Source of the DNA: Pseudomonas leptonychotis
Lineage (GTDB): Bacteria; Pseudomonadota; Gammaproteobacteria; Pseudomonadales; Pseudomonadaceae
Assembly: GCF_004920405.1 (NCBI RefSeq)
Contig: NZ_RFLV01000001.1
Span: forward strand, 1,736,001-1,800,000
Length of the DNA stretch: 64,000 nucleotides
Direction: 5' to 3'
The position numbers and the translations under genes are program-made. Below, piece after piece: positions 27,997 through 37,533 of the stretch; the stretch's first letter is position 1, and the number at the start of each line of letters is the position of its first letter. The notes under the pieces were generated by a model. It saw only the letters and a list, made by a program, of their open reading frames with translations, made no database searches and was not told the origin of the DNA.

Positions 27997-29171
27997 ATGC
28001 AGACACCTCCGTCACACCACGCCCCTGCGAATGCGGCTAGGCATCTGCACTCCCTTGATTTTGCTCGAGGCGTCGCAGCGCTGGCAGTTGTACTTTGGCA
28101 CTGGCAGCACTTTTTCTTCAATGGCTCAGTTCCAGGTGTTTTTCAACGCGAAGCACAACCGTTTTACTCAGTGTTGTTTTTGTTTTATGAGAAAGGCTGG
28201 TTTGCCGTTGATTTCTTTTTCGCATTGTCGAGCTTTGTATTTTTTGGCTATATGCAGACCCCATCCGCCAACGCAGTGTAAGTACACGGCGTTTTTTCTG
28301 GCTACGCCTGTCACGACTCTACCCTTTGCACCTAGCCACCTTGTTATTAGTGGCGGGTCTGCAGTGGCTGTATATCCGCTACCACGGCGGGTACTTCGTG
28401 TACCCGCTCAACGATGCTTATCACTTTATTCTCAATCTGTTTTTTGCCCCCGCCTGGGGGCTGGAAAAAGGCTTTTCTTTCAACGCCCCAATATGGTCGG
28501 TTTCTGTTGAAATATTGCTCTATGCGATGTTTTTTTGCGTAGCCAGATGGCTGCCCACGCGGGCAGTTTATGCCCTGCTACTCGCCATGGCCGGGCTGTA
28601 TCTACAGAGTTATTCCGTGCTCATAGGGCGAGGCGTGTTCGCGTTTTATATGGGTGCACTGGTCTATGTTGCGTACCAAAAGCTGGTCACTGGCGGGCTT
28701 GTCTACAGGGGCGCAAAGCCACTGCTACTGATCTGTCTCGCGGCCTGGTTGGCGACCTTGCTGGAGTTTCAGTTGGGCAGCCTGCAGGTTGTATTGAGCA
28801 AGTTTTGCACGACAAGTTGTGCTGGTACTGGGCTGGAGCAGCTGAAAGCACTATGGGTTACAGGCCTGCTGCTGCCCATAACAATTCTCTCCCTGGCTGT
28901 CAGCGAGACTGCTGGCAAGGGTGGCTGGGAGAGAACCGCCTGGCTTGGCGACATTAGCTACGCGTCCTACCTGCTGCATTTTCCATTGCAACTGATCTTC
29001 TTTACGCTATTTGCCGACTTGTTGCCTGAGCGCGCCATTTTTTACAGCTCGGTCTTATGGGGCGGCTACTTTGTAATGTTAATCAGCAGCAGTCTGCTTA
29101 CCCATCGTTACTTTGAACGACCTGCACAGCAGTGGATTCGCCGCTATAGCATACAAAGGCCTCGCATCTAA
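27997..29171 (+). pseudogene. Acyltransferase 3 (OafA-like) gene split by a 2-nt frameshift
   Basis: Reading from ATG 27997 gives the family start (HSLDFARGVAALAVVLWHW, then GWFAVDFFFALSSFVFFGYM) and stops at 28281. The frame that continues (codons in phase with 28326) reads STRRFFWLRLSRLYPLHL and runs to 29171 with the remaining helices. GCAGTGTAAGTACA at about 28273-28286 looks like GCAGTAAGTACA with GT duplicated; removing two bases restores one protein of about 390 aa. So it is a recent disruption, a sequencing error, or rarely a variable site. Intact, it would acylate a surface sugar from the inner membrane. It is the last gene of the dprE1 operon. Confidence 0.8.
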
Positions 29172-30373
29172 ACGCTGAGTTCTTGCTTCTCTTGATGTGC
29201 CCGAGCAACTGACTCTTGCTCTGCGCGGTCTGCCGCTTGCAGCGCAGCCAGTTTGCGCTTGGCACGTTCAGCGCCAATACGCCTCAGCGGCTCTTCTACA
29301 TAGCGAAAGTTAAGCTCGGCTAACACCAAAATCAGCACGCCTGCGAACAGCAGCAGAAAGGGAACGATGGCAAGTGTGTTCTCCTGGCCGGAAGCTTGTA
29401 AATACCGTGTGGCTGCTTCGTGGGTGAACTTGAACGCCGGCAGATGAATCAAGTAAATCCCATAGGACCGGGCCCCCAGCCACTGCATAACCCCACTCAA
29501 GCGCTGGTAGCCGAACAAATAGCCGTTACCGTACGACGCGAGCCATACCAGCACAGCAGTGATCATTGCCAGCAAGCCCGTGCTTATCGACCAGGTAAAT
29601 AGGCGCGCGGGTACCGCTACCAGCATCAACAATAAAAACAACGTAATAATTAACGCCAAAGGCTTTCGCAGTAAAAAACGCGGTTCAATCCGGCGATACC
29701 AAACGCTGCGGGAGCACATAAATACTAAAATGCCCCAAGCAAAACCGTCGATGCGAAACGATGCGAGGTACTGTGCAGTAAGGTCGCCAAATGGGCCTCG
29801 CGCCAATGGGAACTGCACCGCGATCACCAACAGTAACGCCATGATGCGTTTTCGTCGGCCGGTAACTAGTAAAAGAAACAGTGGCAACACTACATAGAAC
29901 TGCTCTTCCAGCGACAAACTCCAGTACACATTGTTCGGTGCTAGCCAGCCATACATGTGCGCGATATTGGCGGTGAAGCTGAAAATAGCCAAGGTGCTTT
30001 TCAGATTCTGTTCTATGTCCATGAATACGCCGGAGCGATTGAAGCAGGCCGCGCCAATCAGTCCGATCACAACCCATAACCAGGCTGAGGGAAGCAGGCG
30101 GTATGCGCGCCGTAGCCAGAACAGTCGAGCCGCGGGCCAAAATTGACCGCGGCTACGGTAGCGATCGAAATAGTCGCAGTAACTCATGGCGACGACGTAG
30201 CCGGAAATACAGAAGAACAGATCAACGCCAACCCCGAAGCTTGCATACTGAAACAGCGGTACTACACGCTCGTAGATAAAAGGCGAGAGCCAAACCACAT
30301 GAGAAACAAGTACAAGACAGATAGAAATCGCACGTAAATATTCGATTTCTCTGTTCTTGCCGTCACTGCTCAT
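29168..30373 (-). CDS. Acyltransferase 3 family membrane protein (OafA/NodX-like)
   Basis: 401 aa, about ten hydrophobic helices. Seen: NREIEYLRAISICLVLVSHV with the catalytic-site His near residue 25, GVGVDLFFCISGYVVA, RLFWLRRAYRLLPSAW and a charged C-terminal tail (REIGAERAKRK-like). These proteins O-acetylate glycans using a cytoplasmic acyl donor. Last gene of the third glycan operon; converges on the disrupted acyltransferase above, their stop codons sharing two bases. Confidence 0.88.
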   Translation of the reverse strand: MSSDGKNREIEYLRAISICLVLVSHVVWLSPFIYERVVPLFQYASFGVGVDLFFCISGYVVAMSYCDYFDRYRSRGQFWPAARLFWLRRAYRLLPSAWLWVVIGLIGAACFNRSGVFMDIEQNLKSTLAIFSFTANIAHMYGWLAPNNVYWSLSLEEQFYVVLPLFLLLVTGRRKRIMALLLVIAVQFPLARGPFGDLTAQYLASFRIDGFAWGILVFMCSRSVWYRRIEPRFLLRKPLALIITLFLLLMLVAVPARLFTWSISTGLLAMITAVLVWLASYGNGYLFGYQRLSGVMQWLGARSYGIYLIHLPAFKFTHEAATRYLQASGQENTLAIVPFLLLFAGVLILVLAELNFRYVEEPLRRIGAERAKRKLAALQAADRAEQESVARAHQEKQELSV

Positions 30374-31817
30374 CAGCCTGATCCTTACTCAGGCGGGTAA
30401 TCGCGCAACCACTGTCCTGGCTTTTACGCGGATAACCATCCCAGTCATACATTGCCAGGTAGGCCGGAAACATCGCGCTGTCGCACAGCACGCGGTAATC
30501 CACGCTGCGCGCGGGAAACACTTGCGTCACGCTGTGTGCCGAGCCGGTCCAGCGTGCGCCGGAGCGGGCAAAGTCAGCGAAGAAGTACGGTTCAACACCG
30601 GAATAGCCGAACGAGACGGTGGCATCGGCGGGCAAGTCGGCAATGAAGGTGCGCACCTTCTGGATCTCTGCCTCGGGCAAAAAATCCCGCGAGAATGTCG
30701 ACAGGCGTGGCTTGAGTGCGTCGAGCTGTGGGTTGCCGCTGCTGGCATGCAGCGCCAATTGGTAGAGAAGGCCGCCGGCAATCAGCGCCCAACTTACGCG
30801 CCACCAGTTCCGGCTCAGGGTGCTTGTACTAACCAGCACGCCCAATAACAGCAGGCAAAAGCCGAAGCAATAAGCGTAGCTGTACCACATGCTGTGGCCA
30901 TTTAAGGCCATCGCGATAAACGCCACGCCATACAGTGACAACAGCGCCTCTGCGCCGAAACGCCGATGCGTGATTAGCTGTAAACAGGGCACCAGTAGCA
31001 GCAGGCCTAATAGCCTCCAGCCTTCACTTCCGCTCATCACTGGGGAGCCCAGTTTGAAGTCAAACTGAAAGCGCATGTCTTGCCAGAAACCGTCGATGTG
31101 CTTGATCACAAACAGGCCGTAGCCTGCCAGCGCCAGCGCGGCGATGACCAGTGCCAGTAATTCACCTGGACCGATGTTGAGGGTTTCTCGGCGTACAATT
31201 TTCCATAACACCAGCGCGCCATAGGGCAACAGGAAGTACACCGCGTTGTAGTGCACAGTCGCACCGAACAACACCAGCGCCAGCCCCAGCGCATATTTGC
31301 CACGCACTGCCGCCAGTAGCGAGAGCAGGAAGATCAGTGTGTACAGCCCTTCCATTCGGGCAATATTGGCAATCGCCAGTGAATAGGGTGAAAGGAAGGC
31401 CACAAGCATCAACAGCATGGCCAGTGTCTGCCGCCAGCCAGTCAGGGTGCTGCGAATAATCGCCAGGCCAACGCCGAAAGCCCCCAAATACAGAAGCGTG
31501 GACACCCAGCGGGAGATTTCGAAGCTATAGCCAAAAACCTTGTAGACCCCGGCTAGCAGCAGCATGTAGCCGGGCGGCATCCACATCACCACGCGTTCGC
31601 TATTGAGGCCGTAGACGAAGAAGCTGCCTGTGCGGCTGAATTCAAAAGCCTGAGCGGTAAATGCGGTTTCGTCGTTCCAGGGGATGGGGAACTCGAAGCC
31701 CATGCCGATACGAATAAACAGAACCACAACGGTCATGAGCGCTGCACACGCCAGCATAAAAAAGTGCGGCCGTAAGTTGGCGATACTCAAACGGCTGGCG
31801 TGAGCGACAGAGGGCAT
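30363..31817 (-). CDS. Multi-spanning membrane glycosyltransferase (GT39/ArnT-like)
   Basis: 484 aa with about 10-11 hydrophobic helices and a C-terminal soluble part (about 375-484). The first loop has IPWNDETAFTAQAFEF, matching the conserved acidic loop of GT-C enzymes that use polyprenyl-phospho-sugars, and VVMWMPPGYMLLLAGVYKVF. A second membrane glycosyltransferase of this cluster, so the donor could be the arabinose lipid made nearby or another. Overlaps the acyltransferase by 11 bp and follows the methyltransferase pair. Substrate unknown. Confidence 0.72.
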   Translation of the reverse strand: MPSVAHASRLSIANLRPHFFMLACAALMTVVVLFIRIGMGFEFPIPWNDETAFTAQAFEFSRTGSFFVYGLNSERVVMWMPPGYMLLLAGVYKVFGYSFEISRWVSTLLYLGAFGVGLAIIRSTLTGWRQTLAMLLMLVAFLSPYSLAIANIARMEGLYTLIFLLSLLAAVRGKYALGLALVLFGATVHYNAVYFLLPYGALVLWKIVRRETLNIGPGELLALVIAALALAGYGLFVIKHIDGFWQDMRFQFDFKLGSPVMSGSEGWRLLGLLLLVPCLQLITHRRFGAEALLSLYGVAFIAMALNGHSMWYSYAYCFGFCLLLLGVLVSTSTLSRNWWRVSWALIAGGLLYQLALHASSGNPQLDALKPRLSTFSRDFLPEAEIQKVRTFIADLPADATVSFGYSGVEPYFFADFARSGARWTGSAHSVTQVFPARSVDYRVLCDSAMFPAYLAMYDWDGYPRKSQDSGCAITRLSKDQADEQ

Positions 31818-31836
31818 AGCGAATCCTTGTTACGGC

Positions 31837-32667
31837 TTAGGGTTTGCGGGCGATGATCGCCTGGCTCTTGGGCATGGCCTGATCCAGTGCCTTCTTGATC
31901 CGCGGGCCGTCAGGCGTAGACAAAAGCATGCCCCAGGTCGTGGTCCAGGACTCGAGCAGTGGGTGCCACGGCGGCGAGAGGTCCTGCTTGCAGGCCCAGA
32001 ACATAAACCACCAGATCGACCAGTAGAAGCCATAGTCGGCGCGCCGCTCGATGATCAAGCCGGCGTCCAGAATCAACTGTTCGAACTCATCGCGTTGAAA
32101 TACCCGAATGTGGTTCGGGTGTTCAAAATAGGCGGCAGGCGCGAGCTTCTTTTGCACGCTTTCGCCAAGTGGGTCTGGCACGGTCAAGAGGAACTGGGCG
32201 CCGGGCTTGGCTACGCGCACCAACTCGCGCATAAACTGCGCTGGATCTTCAACGTGCTCTAGCACTTCCATGGCAATGATCTTGTTGGCGCGCCCGTCCG
32301 GCAACGGAATGGGGTTGGCATCCGTCACTAGCCCCTGGATCGCACGAGCCGGTGAGCCGGTGAGCATTGATTCGATGGCTGCCACTTTGGCCCCATCAAT
32401 GTCAGCGAAGATCACTTCTGCGCCGCGGCCAGCACAGAAGGATGCGTAGGTGCCATCACCGCAACCGATGTCCAGCACCGTATCCTCTGGGCTGATCGCA
32501 AACCCTTCAAACAGCTCACCGCTATCATGATGGAACCAGCCGCTTAGATAGGCGTCGGTTAGGGTTGGGTCGTTGGGCAGCGCGTTGGCTGCCGTTTCGA
32601 CTTCAGGGGCTACCGAGGCACTTGGGGCGACAATACGTGAGACAAGTCGCTTCAGTCGTTGCAGCAT
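31837..32667 (-). CDS. SAM-dependent methyltransferase, glycan modification (copy 1)
   Basis: 276 aa. Seen: class I methyltransferase SAM motif EDTVLDIGCGDGTYASFCAG (about residues 61-80) and a post-motif EVLEHVEDPAQFMRELVRVA. It is a paralogue of the next gene upstream: NHIRVFQRDEFEQLILDAGL here against NHIHVFEREEFARLVSDAGL there. Probably methylates a sugar of the surface glycan. Good AAGGA ribosome site before ATG 32667. Confidence 0.8.
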   Translation of the reverse strand: MLQRLKRLVSRIVAPSASVAPEVETAANALPNDPTLTDAYLSGWFHHDSGELFEGFAISPEDTVLDIGCGDGTYASFCAGRGAEVIFADIDGAKVAAIESMLTGSPARAIQGLVTDANPIPLPDGRANKIIAMEVLEHVEDPAQFMRELVRVAKPGAQFLLTVPDPLGESVQKKLAPAAYFEHPNHIRVFQRDEFEQLILDAGLIIERRADYGFYWSIWWFMFWACKQDLSPPWHPLLESWTTTWGMLLSTPDGPRIKKALDQAMPKSQAIIARKP

Positions 32668-32726
32668 TCTGGCTTTCCTTTTCGGAACAAACTCAATGGG
32701 TCACTGTTGCCGCTGGCGCGTGTTGG

Positions 32727-33611
32727 TCATAACGGCTTACGGGCAATAATCACCTGACTTTTCGGCAACAACTGATCCAGCGCCTGCTTCATCGGTGCCG
32801 CTTCCGGCATTTTGATGATTTGGTGCCATAGCTTGGCCCAATCATTTAATAACGGCGGGTAAGGTGGTTGCACGACATCATGGGAGGTGCCTACCAGCTC
32901 GTCGCCGGTGGTTTTGGCCAGCGTCCAATACAGAAACATCCAAAAGGTCCAGAAAAAGCCGAAGGCGTCTCGGCGCACTATTTCCAGGCCGGCGTCGCTG
33001 ACCAAGCGGGCAAACTCTTCGCGCTCGAATACGTGAATATGGTTCGGCCGCTCGAAGTAGTAGGCCGGCGCAAAGCCCTTTTGCATGTTCTCGCCAACTG
33101 GGTCTGGAACGGCTAGCAGGTAGAGCGCTCCGGGTTGGCCAACACGGACCAATTCACGCAAGAAAGCGGCTGGATCTTCAACGTGTTCGAGCACTTCCAT
33201 GGAGATCACCCGTGACATGCTGTTAGCTGCCACCGGTAACGGAATGCTATCGGATACAAATCCTTCCGCTTTGCGTGCAGCGGTTTGCGCAACGCGAGCC
33301 CGCAAGGATTCGATTTTCTCCGGCACCACATCGGTGAACGTCACCTGGGCGCCGCGATTGGCACAAAATAGGGTGGCGCCACCGGCACCACAGCCAACGT
33401 CGAGCACGCTGTCTTCGGCGCTGACGGCAAAGCCCTTGAACAACTCGTTACTGTCGCCCAGGTACCAGCCGCTTTGCACCGCATCCACCAAACCGCAGTC
33501 ACGTGAGTCAACAAAACCTGGCGAGTTGGTGGTTTCTTGCCAGATTTCATCGGTAGGACGCGGGTCGTTTTCCATTCCGGCAAGGCGCCGAAATAAGTCC
33601 TGGGGGTTCAT
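32727..33611 (-). CDS. SAM-dependent methyltransferase, glycan modification (copy 2)
   Basis: 294 aa paralogue of the preceding entry. Seen: EDSVLDVGCGAGGATLFCAN SAM site, ISMEVLEHVEDPAAFLRELV, and the same aromatic stretch (FGFFWTFWMFLYW). The ATG overlaps the stop of the glycosyltransferase upstream (ATGA). In P. aeruginosa the genes PA5455-PA5459 next to the A-band operon contain comparable glycosyltransferases and methyltransferases, and terminal O-methylation of the rhamnan has been reported as I recall. Cap formation here is an inference. Confidence 0.8.
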   Translation of the reverse strand: MNPQDLFRRLAGMENDPRPTDEIWQETTNSPGFVDSRDCGLVDAVQSGWYLGDSNELFKGFAVSAEDSVLDVGCGAGGATLFCANRGAQVTFTDVVPEKIESLRARVAQTAARKAEGFVSDSIPLPVAANSMSRVISMEVLEHVEDPAAFLRELVRVGQPGALYLLAVPDPVGENMQKGFAPAYYFERPNHIHVFEREEFARLVSDAGLEIVRRDAFGFFWTFWMFLYWTLAKTTGDELVGTSHDVVQPPYPPLLNDWAKLWHQIIKMPEAAPMKQALDQLLPKSQVIIARKPL

Positions 33612-35107
33612 GGCGTGGGCGCCTCTTTGAGATTCAGGAAGTGCCGTAGCCGCTCAGTGGCAACGGCCCGCGAGCAGTGGTTGCGCATACGCTCAACGGC
33701 GTTGTGTGACATTTGCGCATAGCGCTCGGGGGTTTCGGTGATGCAGTTGTAGGCTGCACGGTAAGCATCGACCAGCGATTCCCAGTCGATTTGATGGCGG
33801 CATGTGCGAAATGCCTTGCGTGCATCGTGAGACCACGCCGTGGCGTCTAGCCAGCTATCGACGACGAACGCCACTTCAGTATCGATATAGTCGACCATCG
33901 CAGAGTGGCGAGGCGCCACTGCCGGCTTACCGCAGGAGAGAAATTCCATCAGCGGCAGGCACTGCCCTTCGCCATGGGAGGCATTCACGACAAAGCTGGT
34001 GGCCTCGATTAAGGCTTCAAAATCTTTGCCTTCAAGGAAGCCTTGAACCAGCACGACGCGACACTGAAACGTGGGTAGCCGCGCCATGCACATCAGGATG
34101 TCATTCATGGCTGACTGATATTCGGCGTGCCCCAGCTTGAAAACTAACGTCGCATCCGGCTTGTCGCGAAACGCTGCGCAGAAGGCAGTCAGCATATCGA
34201 CCCAGTTCTTGCGGCCGTCATAGGGGTTGAAGAGCGACGTGAACACTACTCCGGAAAGTTCGAGTTGATGTTCGCTCAGTTGCCAAAGTGGAAGCGGGGA
34301 TTCGATTACGGGTTTAGCGGCGAGCGGCTCAACTTTAGGCTGACGCAGCAGCCAACGCTTGCCGGACGACATCCATTCTTGAAATAGCGCGCGCCCTACA
34401 AGATTTCGCCACTCCAGAAAATAGCGGTAAGTAATCCGCAGCAGGCTTTCCTCTCTGCTCTTAGGCAGGGTGGCGGCTTTTTGCTCAGCCGCTTCATGCT
34501 TGCGCGCCACCGCGACAGCGGAGGCCACGGATTGCTGGTCAGGCATGTAGGGCGCAAGGGATACGTCGTGAGTATCGAGCACCACACCGTTTTTTACCCG
34601 GATACACGTACGAGATGAGGCGTGCGTGAGTATCTGTCGTTCACGCAGTGCGGCGTATTTATCCCAAATCGGGGCAGGTATAGAAATGACCGGATAATTC
34701 GGCCCCATGACGGCGCTGATAGCCTCAACCGTAAGCCCGCAATGGGTAATGGCTCGGCCACAACGGCTGAGGCCAACACGCCAGTCTTGTCGGCGATCAC
34801 CCAGCCAGGCTTCGTTAGGAATCGAGTCGAATTCCCAAGCCAGCACCGGGACGGTCGGGCAGCGCAGTTTCAGCTCGGTTTTGTGTGGCGGCGAAAAAGA
34901 CAGAAAAACGCAGGGCTCACCGGCCGCTTTGCTTTGTGCATACAACCTGTCTATTTCTGTTTTCGGGTTCTCGACCACAGTCACTGTGCCGAGGCTTTCC
35001 AGTACGGGCAGGAACTCTTTGAGAACAAAGTAGTAGCTGTATTCCGACTGACCGAGGCTGTCACCAATTTGACGAGCAGTCACTTCGGAGTAGACAAGGA
35101 ACTTCAT
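33608..35107 (-). CDS. Glycosyltransferase, GT4-like (copy 1)
   Basis: 499 aa. N-terminal domain with MKFLVYSEVTARQIGDSLG and SEYSYYFVLKEFLPVLESLG; C-terminal GT-B domain with FTSLFNPYDGRKNWVDMLTA, VNASHGEGQCLPLMEFLSCG and KPAVAPRHSAMVDYI. Paralogue of the next gene, with an insertion of about 40 residues in the middle. Both resemble the PA5455/PA5456 pair next to the P. aeruginosa A-band operon. Sugar specificity unknown. Overlaps its neighbours by 4 bp on both sides. Confidence 0.82.
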   Translation of the reverse strand: MKFLVYSEVTARQIGDSLGQSEYSYYFVLKEFLPVLESLGTVTVVENPKTEIDRLYAQSKAAGEPCVFLSFSPPHKTELKLRCPTVPVLAWEFDSIPNEAWLGDRRQDWRVGLSRCGRAITHCGLTVEAISAVMGPNYPVISIPAPIWDKYAALRERQILTHASSRTCIRVKNGVVLDTHDVSLAPYMPDQQSVASAVAVARKHEAAEQKAATLPKSREESLLRITYRYFLEWRNLVGRALFQEWMSSGKRWLLRQPKVEPLAAKPVIESPLPLWQLSEHQLELSGVVFTSLFNPYDGRKNWVDMLTAFCAAFRDKPDATLVFKLGHAEYQSAMNDILMCMARLPTFQCRVVLVQGFLEGKDFEALIEATSFVVNASHGEGQCLPLMEFLSCGKPAVAPRHSAMVDYIDTEVAFVVDSWLDATAWSHDARKAFRTCRHQIDWESLVDAYRAAYNCITETPERYAQMSHNAVERMRNHCSRAVATERLRHFLNLKEAPTP

Positions 35108-36495
35108 ACGTTAAGCCCCTCATCATGCGCACCTTTGTCTTGCTGGGTGCCGCTTAGGCGCAAGACTTGCTGAAGGAATACATCTAGCTCAGTACCCACT
35201 CGCTCCAGCGAACAAAAGCTGTGCATGGCAGTCCTTGCGGCGCCAGATAAGCATTGATAAGCCTCAGCCGTTTTAGTGGCGGCATAGCTCGACTGATAGG
35301 CCTCCATTAACGACTGCCAGTTGAGGCGGTTGCTGTGGGTTAACAGCATTCCGGTAGGGTCGTGTGGCCAACAGCTGGGCTCTAGGCAGCTCTTCACAAT
35401 AAAAACGTAATCATCATCTACATAATCCGCCATGGCTGTATGGCCAGGGGCAATAGCCGGTTTGCCGCAGCACAGAAATTCCATCAGCGGCAGGCACAGC
35501 CCTTCGCCAGATGAGGCATTCACGTAAAAAGAACTGGCTCGGATGAGCTGCAAATACTCGGCATCTTGAAGAAACCCATGCAAGACCAGTACTCGGCAGC
35601 GAAAGGGTGAAAGCCGCGCTAATAAAGTGGCCAATACACCCCGATAAAGGTCGATGTTATGGTGGGTCATCTTCACGATCAAGGTGGCATCTGGCTCGTT
35701 CTTAAATGCCCAACAAAAAGCGCTGACCAAATCTACCCAGTTTTTTCTGCCGTCTGCCGGGTTGAGCACGGTGGTGTAAACCACGCCGTCAACCCAGATG
35801 GGTGTCGCCTGAGGCGCTGCAGGCGGCTCTTCTATTGGCGCTGGGGAGGTCGCTCTGGGCAGACGCATCTCATGCCACCAACCTTGCAGCAAGGCTTTGC
35901 TGATGCGTTTGGCTTCGGAGATGGGCCTATACGCTACATCCTCGGCATTCAAAGTGAGCGTGCGACTGTCAATGACCAAACCTGCAAATTCAAATGAGCG
36001 CGGCCCAAAGTCAGGCGCCCAGCCCGACTCTGGGCAGACCTCGGCAAACCGCGTCCACACCGGTGCTGGCAATGCGACTACTGGAAATTCAGGCCCCATG
36101 CTCTGTGCAACCAGATCAGCGGCCTCCTTGCTGGTAGCGATGGCGCCACTGGTATGGGCAAACACATAGCGCCAGTCATTCTGCGGATTGTCATCCCAGG
36201 CCACCGACGGCAGGCTGTCAAACTCCCAGGCGAACAGGGTGACGGTAGGGCATTTGAGATCGAGCGGGGTCTGATGCGGGGGGCTGACGCTGATAAAGAT
36301 GACGGACTCGCCCTGAGCGCTGTAGCTGGCATGCAGCGACTCGATTTCGTCACGGCTGCGTACTTGGATGACCGTACCGAGCTGTTCTAACGCCGGCAGA
36401 AAATCTTTCATCAAGAAGAAATAGCTGTACTCGGGCTTGCCGAGTGAAGCATGGATGTCGGCTTGGCTAATTTTTGAGCTGACGAGAATAATCAT
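35104..36495 (-). CDS. Glycosyltransferase, GT4-like (copy 2)
   Basis: 463 aa, first gene of the 36495-to-29168 operon. Seen: EYSYFFLMKDFLPALEQLGT, YTTVLNPADGRKNWVDLVSA, and VNASSGEGLCLPLMEFLCCG with the donor-binding glutamates. Similar throughout to the downstream gene, so the two arose by tandem duplication. Probably adds sugars to the A-band chain or its terminus. Start ATG 36495. Confidence 0.82.
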   Translation of the reverse strand: MIILVSSKISQADIHASLGKPEYSYFFLMKDFLPALEQLGTVIQVRSRDEIESLHASYSAQGESVIFISVSPPHQTPLDLKCPTVTLFAWEFDSLPSVAWDDNPQNDWRYVFAHTSGAIATSKEAADLVAQSMGPEFPVVALPAPVWTRFAEVCPESGWAPDFGPRSFEFAGLVIDSRTLTLNAEDVAYRPISEAKRISKALLQGWWHEMRLPRATSPAPIEEPPAAPQATPIWVDGVVYTTVLNPADGRKNWVDLVSAFCWAFKNEPDATLIVKMTHHNIDLYRGVLATLLARLSPFRCRVLVLHGFLQDAEYLQLIRASSFYVNASSGEGLCLPLMEFLCCGKPAIAPGHTAMADYVDDDYVFIVKSCLEPSCWPHDPTGMLLTHSNRLNWQSLMEAYQSSYAATKTAEAYQCLSGAARTAMHSFCSLERVGTELDVFLQQVLRLSGTQQDKGAHDEGLNV

Positions 36496-37235
36496 CGGGT
36501 CACATATTGAATGCCGCTCAAGGCTGCAGGTTAGTGCGGGTTGAGCTGGGCCTGTTTCTTATAATTAAGCGGCAGCGGACATGAAGAATGGGCGTGCGCG
36601 CATGAGTTTTAGCGCCAGCTGCAGGGCATGCGCCGCTACACCAGCATAACCGCGCGAGTTTAAGAGGCTCGCCTCGGTTCAACAAGACGTGATTGTCTGC
36701 AATACGCAGAGTGTCCTGAGGTTCCAACCATTGTCTTGGAGTGAGTACAGGCGGTGTGCGAGCTGACAACCGGTAGGCCAGTAGCTATGTGCATAAATAG
36801 TGGCGGCTAATAGCAGCCCAATTCAGTTGGCTGCAACGCAGTTCTAGCCTGTCGGGGCAAGGAGAACCTCTAGATTTTTTTGAGATTTTTACAGGGGAAT
36901 ATTTTTCTGACAAGTCGATCAGGAAGGTGTTTATCCAAGTAAAAATTTGAAAAACAGGTCAGCTGTAATAGGAGTGCAATCTGTAACTGTACCTATATGC
37001 ATTCACTGCACTGAAGCTGATTTAGCAGTTGTTTTATCTTCTTAATCGTATCTTTCAGGCTAAAGCACTTATGGCCAGTACAGTTGAATGTAAAGCTGGC
37101 GAAACAGTTGCAAAGCAAGCTATCTATTTGTGCTGCAATTTCATCCAGCTGTGGCTACAGCGTTCGGGCGCAAACAGCAATAATTCTCCCATCGCAATAC
37201 ACCACTGAGCCGCCACAAGCGGAAGGATGACCACC
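36496..37235. other. 740-bp intergenic region between the glycan operon and the DUF1127 gene
   Basis: No convincing gene. A minus-strand frame of 83 codons (36518-36769) lacks family features. The right part (36870-37100) is clearly AT-rich against its surroundings. TATAATTAAG near 36560 could be a minus-strand -10 for the glycan operon (read as CTTAATTATA), but no clear -35 was found. I see no ops/JUMPstart element. It must contain promoters for both flanking units. Confidence 0.4.
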
Positions 37236-37451
37236 ATGGAACGTACCCTCAGTTCCGATTTGTTCTTTGATCACAGCCAAACCACCGGCTCCAGCGGCCT
37301 GCCGCTGCGCATGCTTTCTTCTGTTCTGCAATGGCAGCGCCGTGTCGTCAGCCGCCGCCAGCTTGCTCGTCTGGACGCTCGTCTGCTTGCAGATGCGGGT
37401 ATCAGCGAAGCACAGCGTCAGGCTGAACTGAGCAAGCCTTTCTGGCGCTAA
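37236..37451 (+). CDS. DUF1127 (YjiS-like) small protein
   Basis: 71 aa. C-terminal DUF1127 helix-turn motif: WQRRVVSRRQLARLDARLLA followed by DAGISEAQRQAELSKPFW. Start taken as ATG 37236, 9 nt after GGAAGG, because the product then begins MERTLSSDLFF as in other Pseudomonas members; an ATG at 37227 abuts the ribosome site. DUF1127 proteins are small arginine-rich proteins; some bind RNA or phosphate-related regulators, but the role here is unknown. Confidence 0.88.
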   Translation: MERTLSSDLFFDHSQTTGSSGLPLRMLSSVLQWQRRVVSRRQLARLDARLLADAGISEAQRQAELSKPFWR

Positions 37452-37498
37452 CTGCTGCCAGGCACCGATTTCTGCTCCTCCCTTGATGGGATTTTTGG

Positions 37499-37533
37499 AA
37501 GCTCCACGCCTCGTGCGCTGGGGCTTTCTTTTT
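37499..37533 (+). terminator. Intrinsic terminator after the DUF1127 gene
   Basis: AAGCTCCACGC (37499-37509) pairs imperfectly with GCGCTGGGGCTT (37515-37526) over a short loop and is followed by TTTCTTTTT. It lies 48 bp after the stop codon. Confidence 0.7.

Noticed and set aside
28031..28510. 159-codon plus-strand frame overlapping the split acyltransferase
   Set aside because: It covers the frameshift site in the third frame, but its translation has no acyltransferase motifs or hydrophobic pattern; the two other frames together give the real protein.
36518..36769. 83-codon minus-strand frame upstream of the glycan operon
   Set aside because: Ends just before the first glycosyltransferase gene, with Arg/Pro/Thr-rich nonsense-like composition and no plausible start signal.
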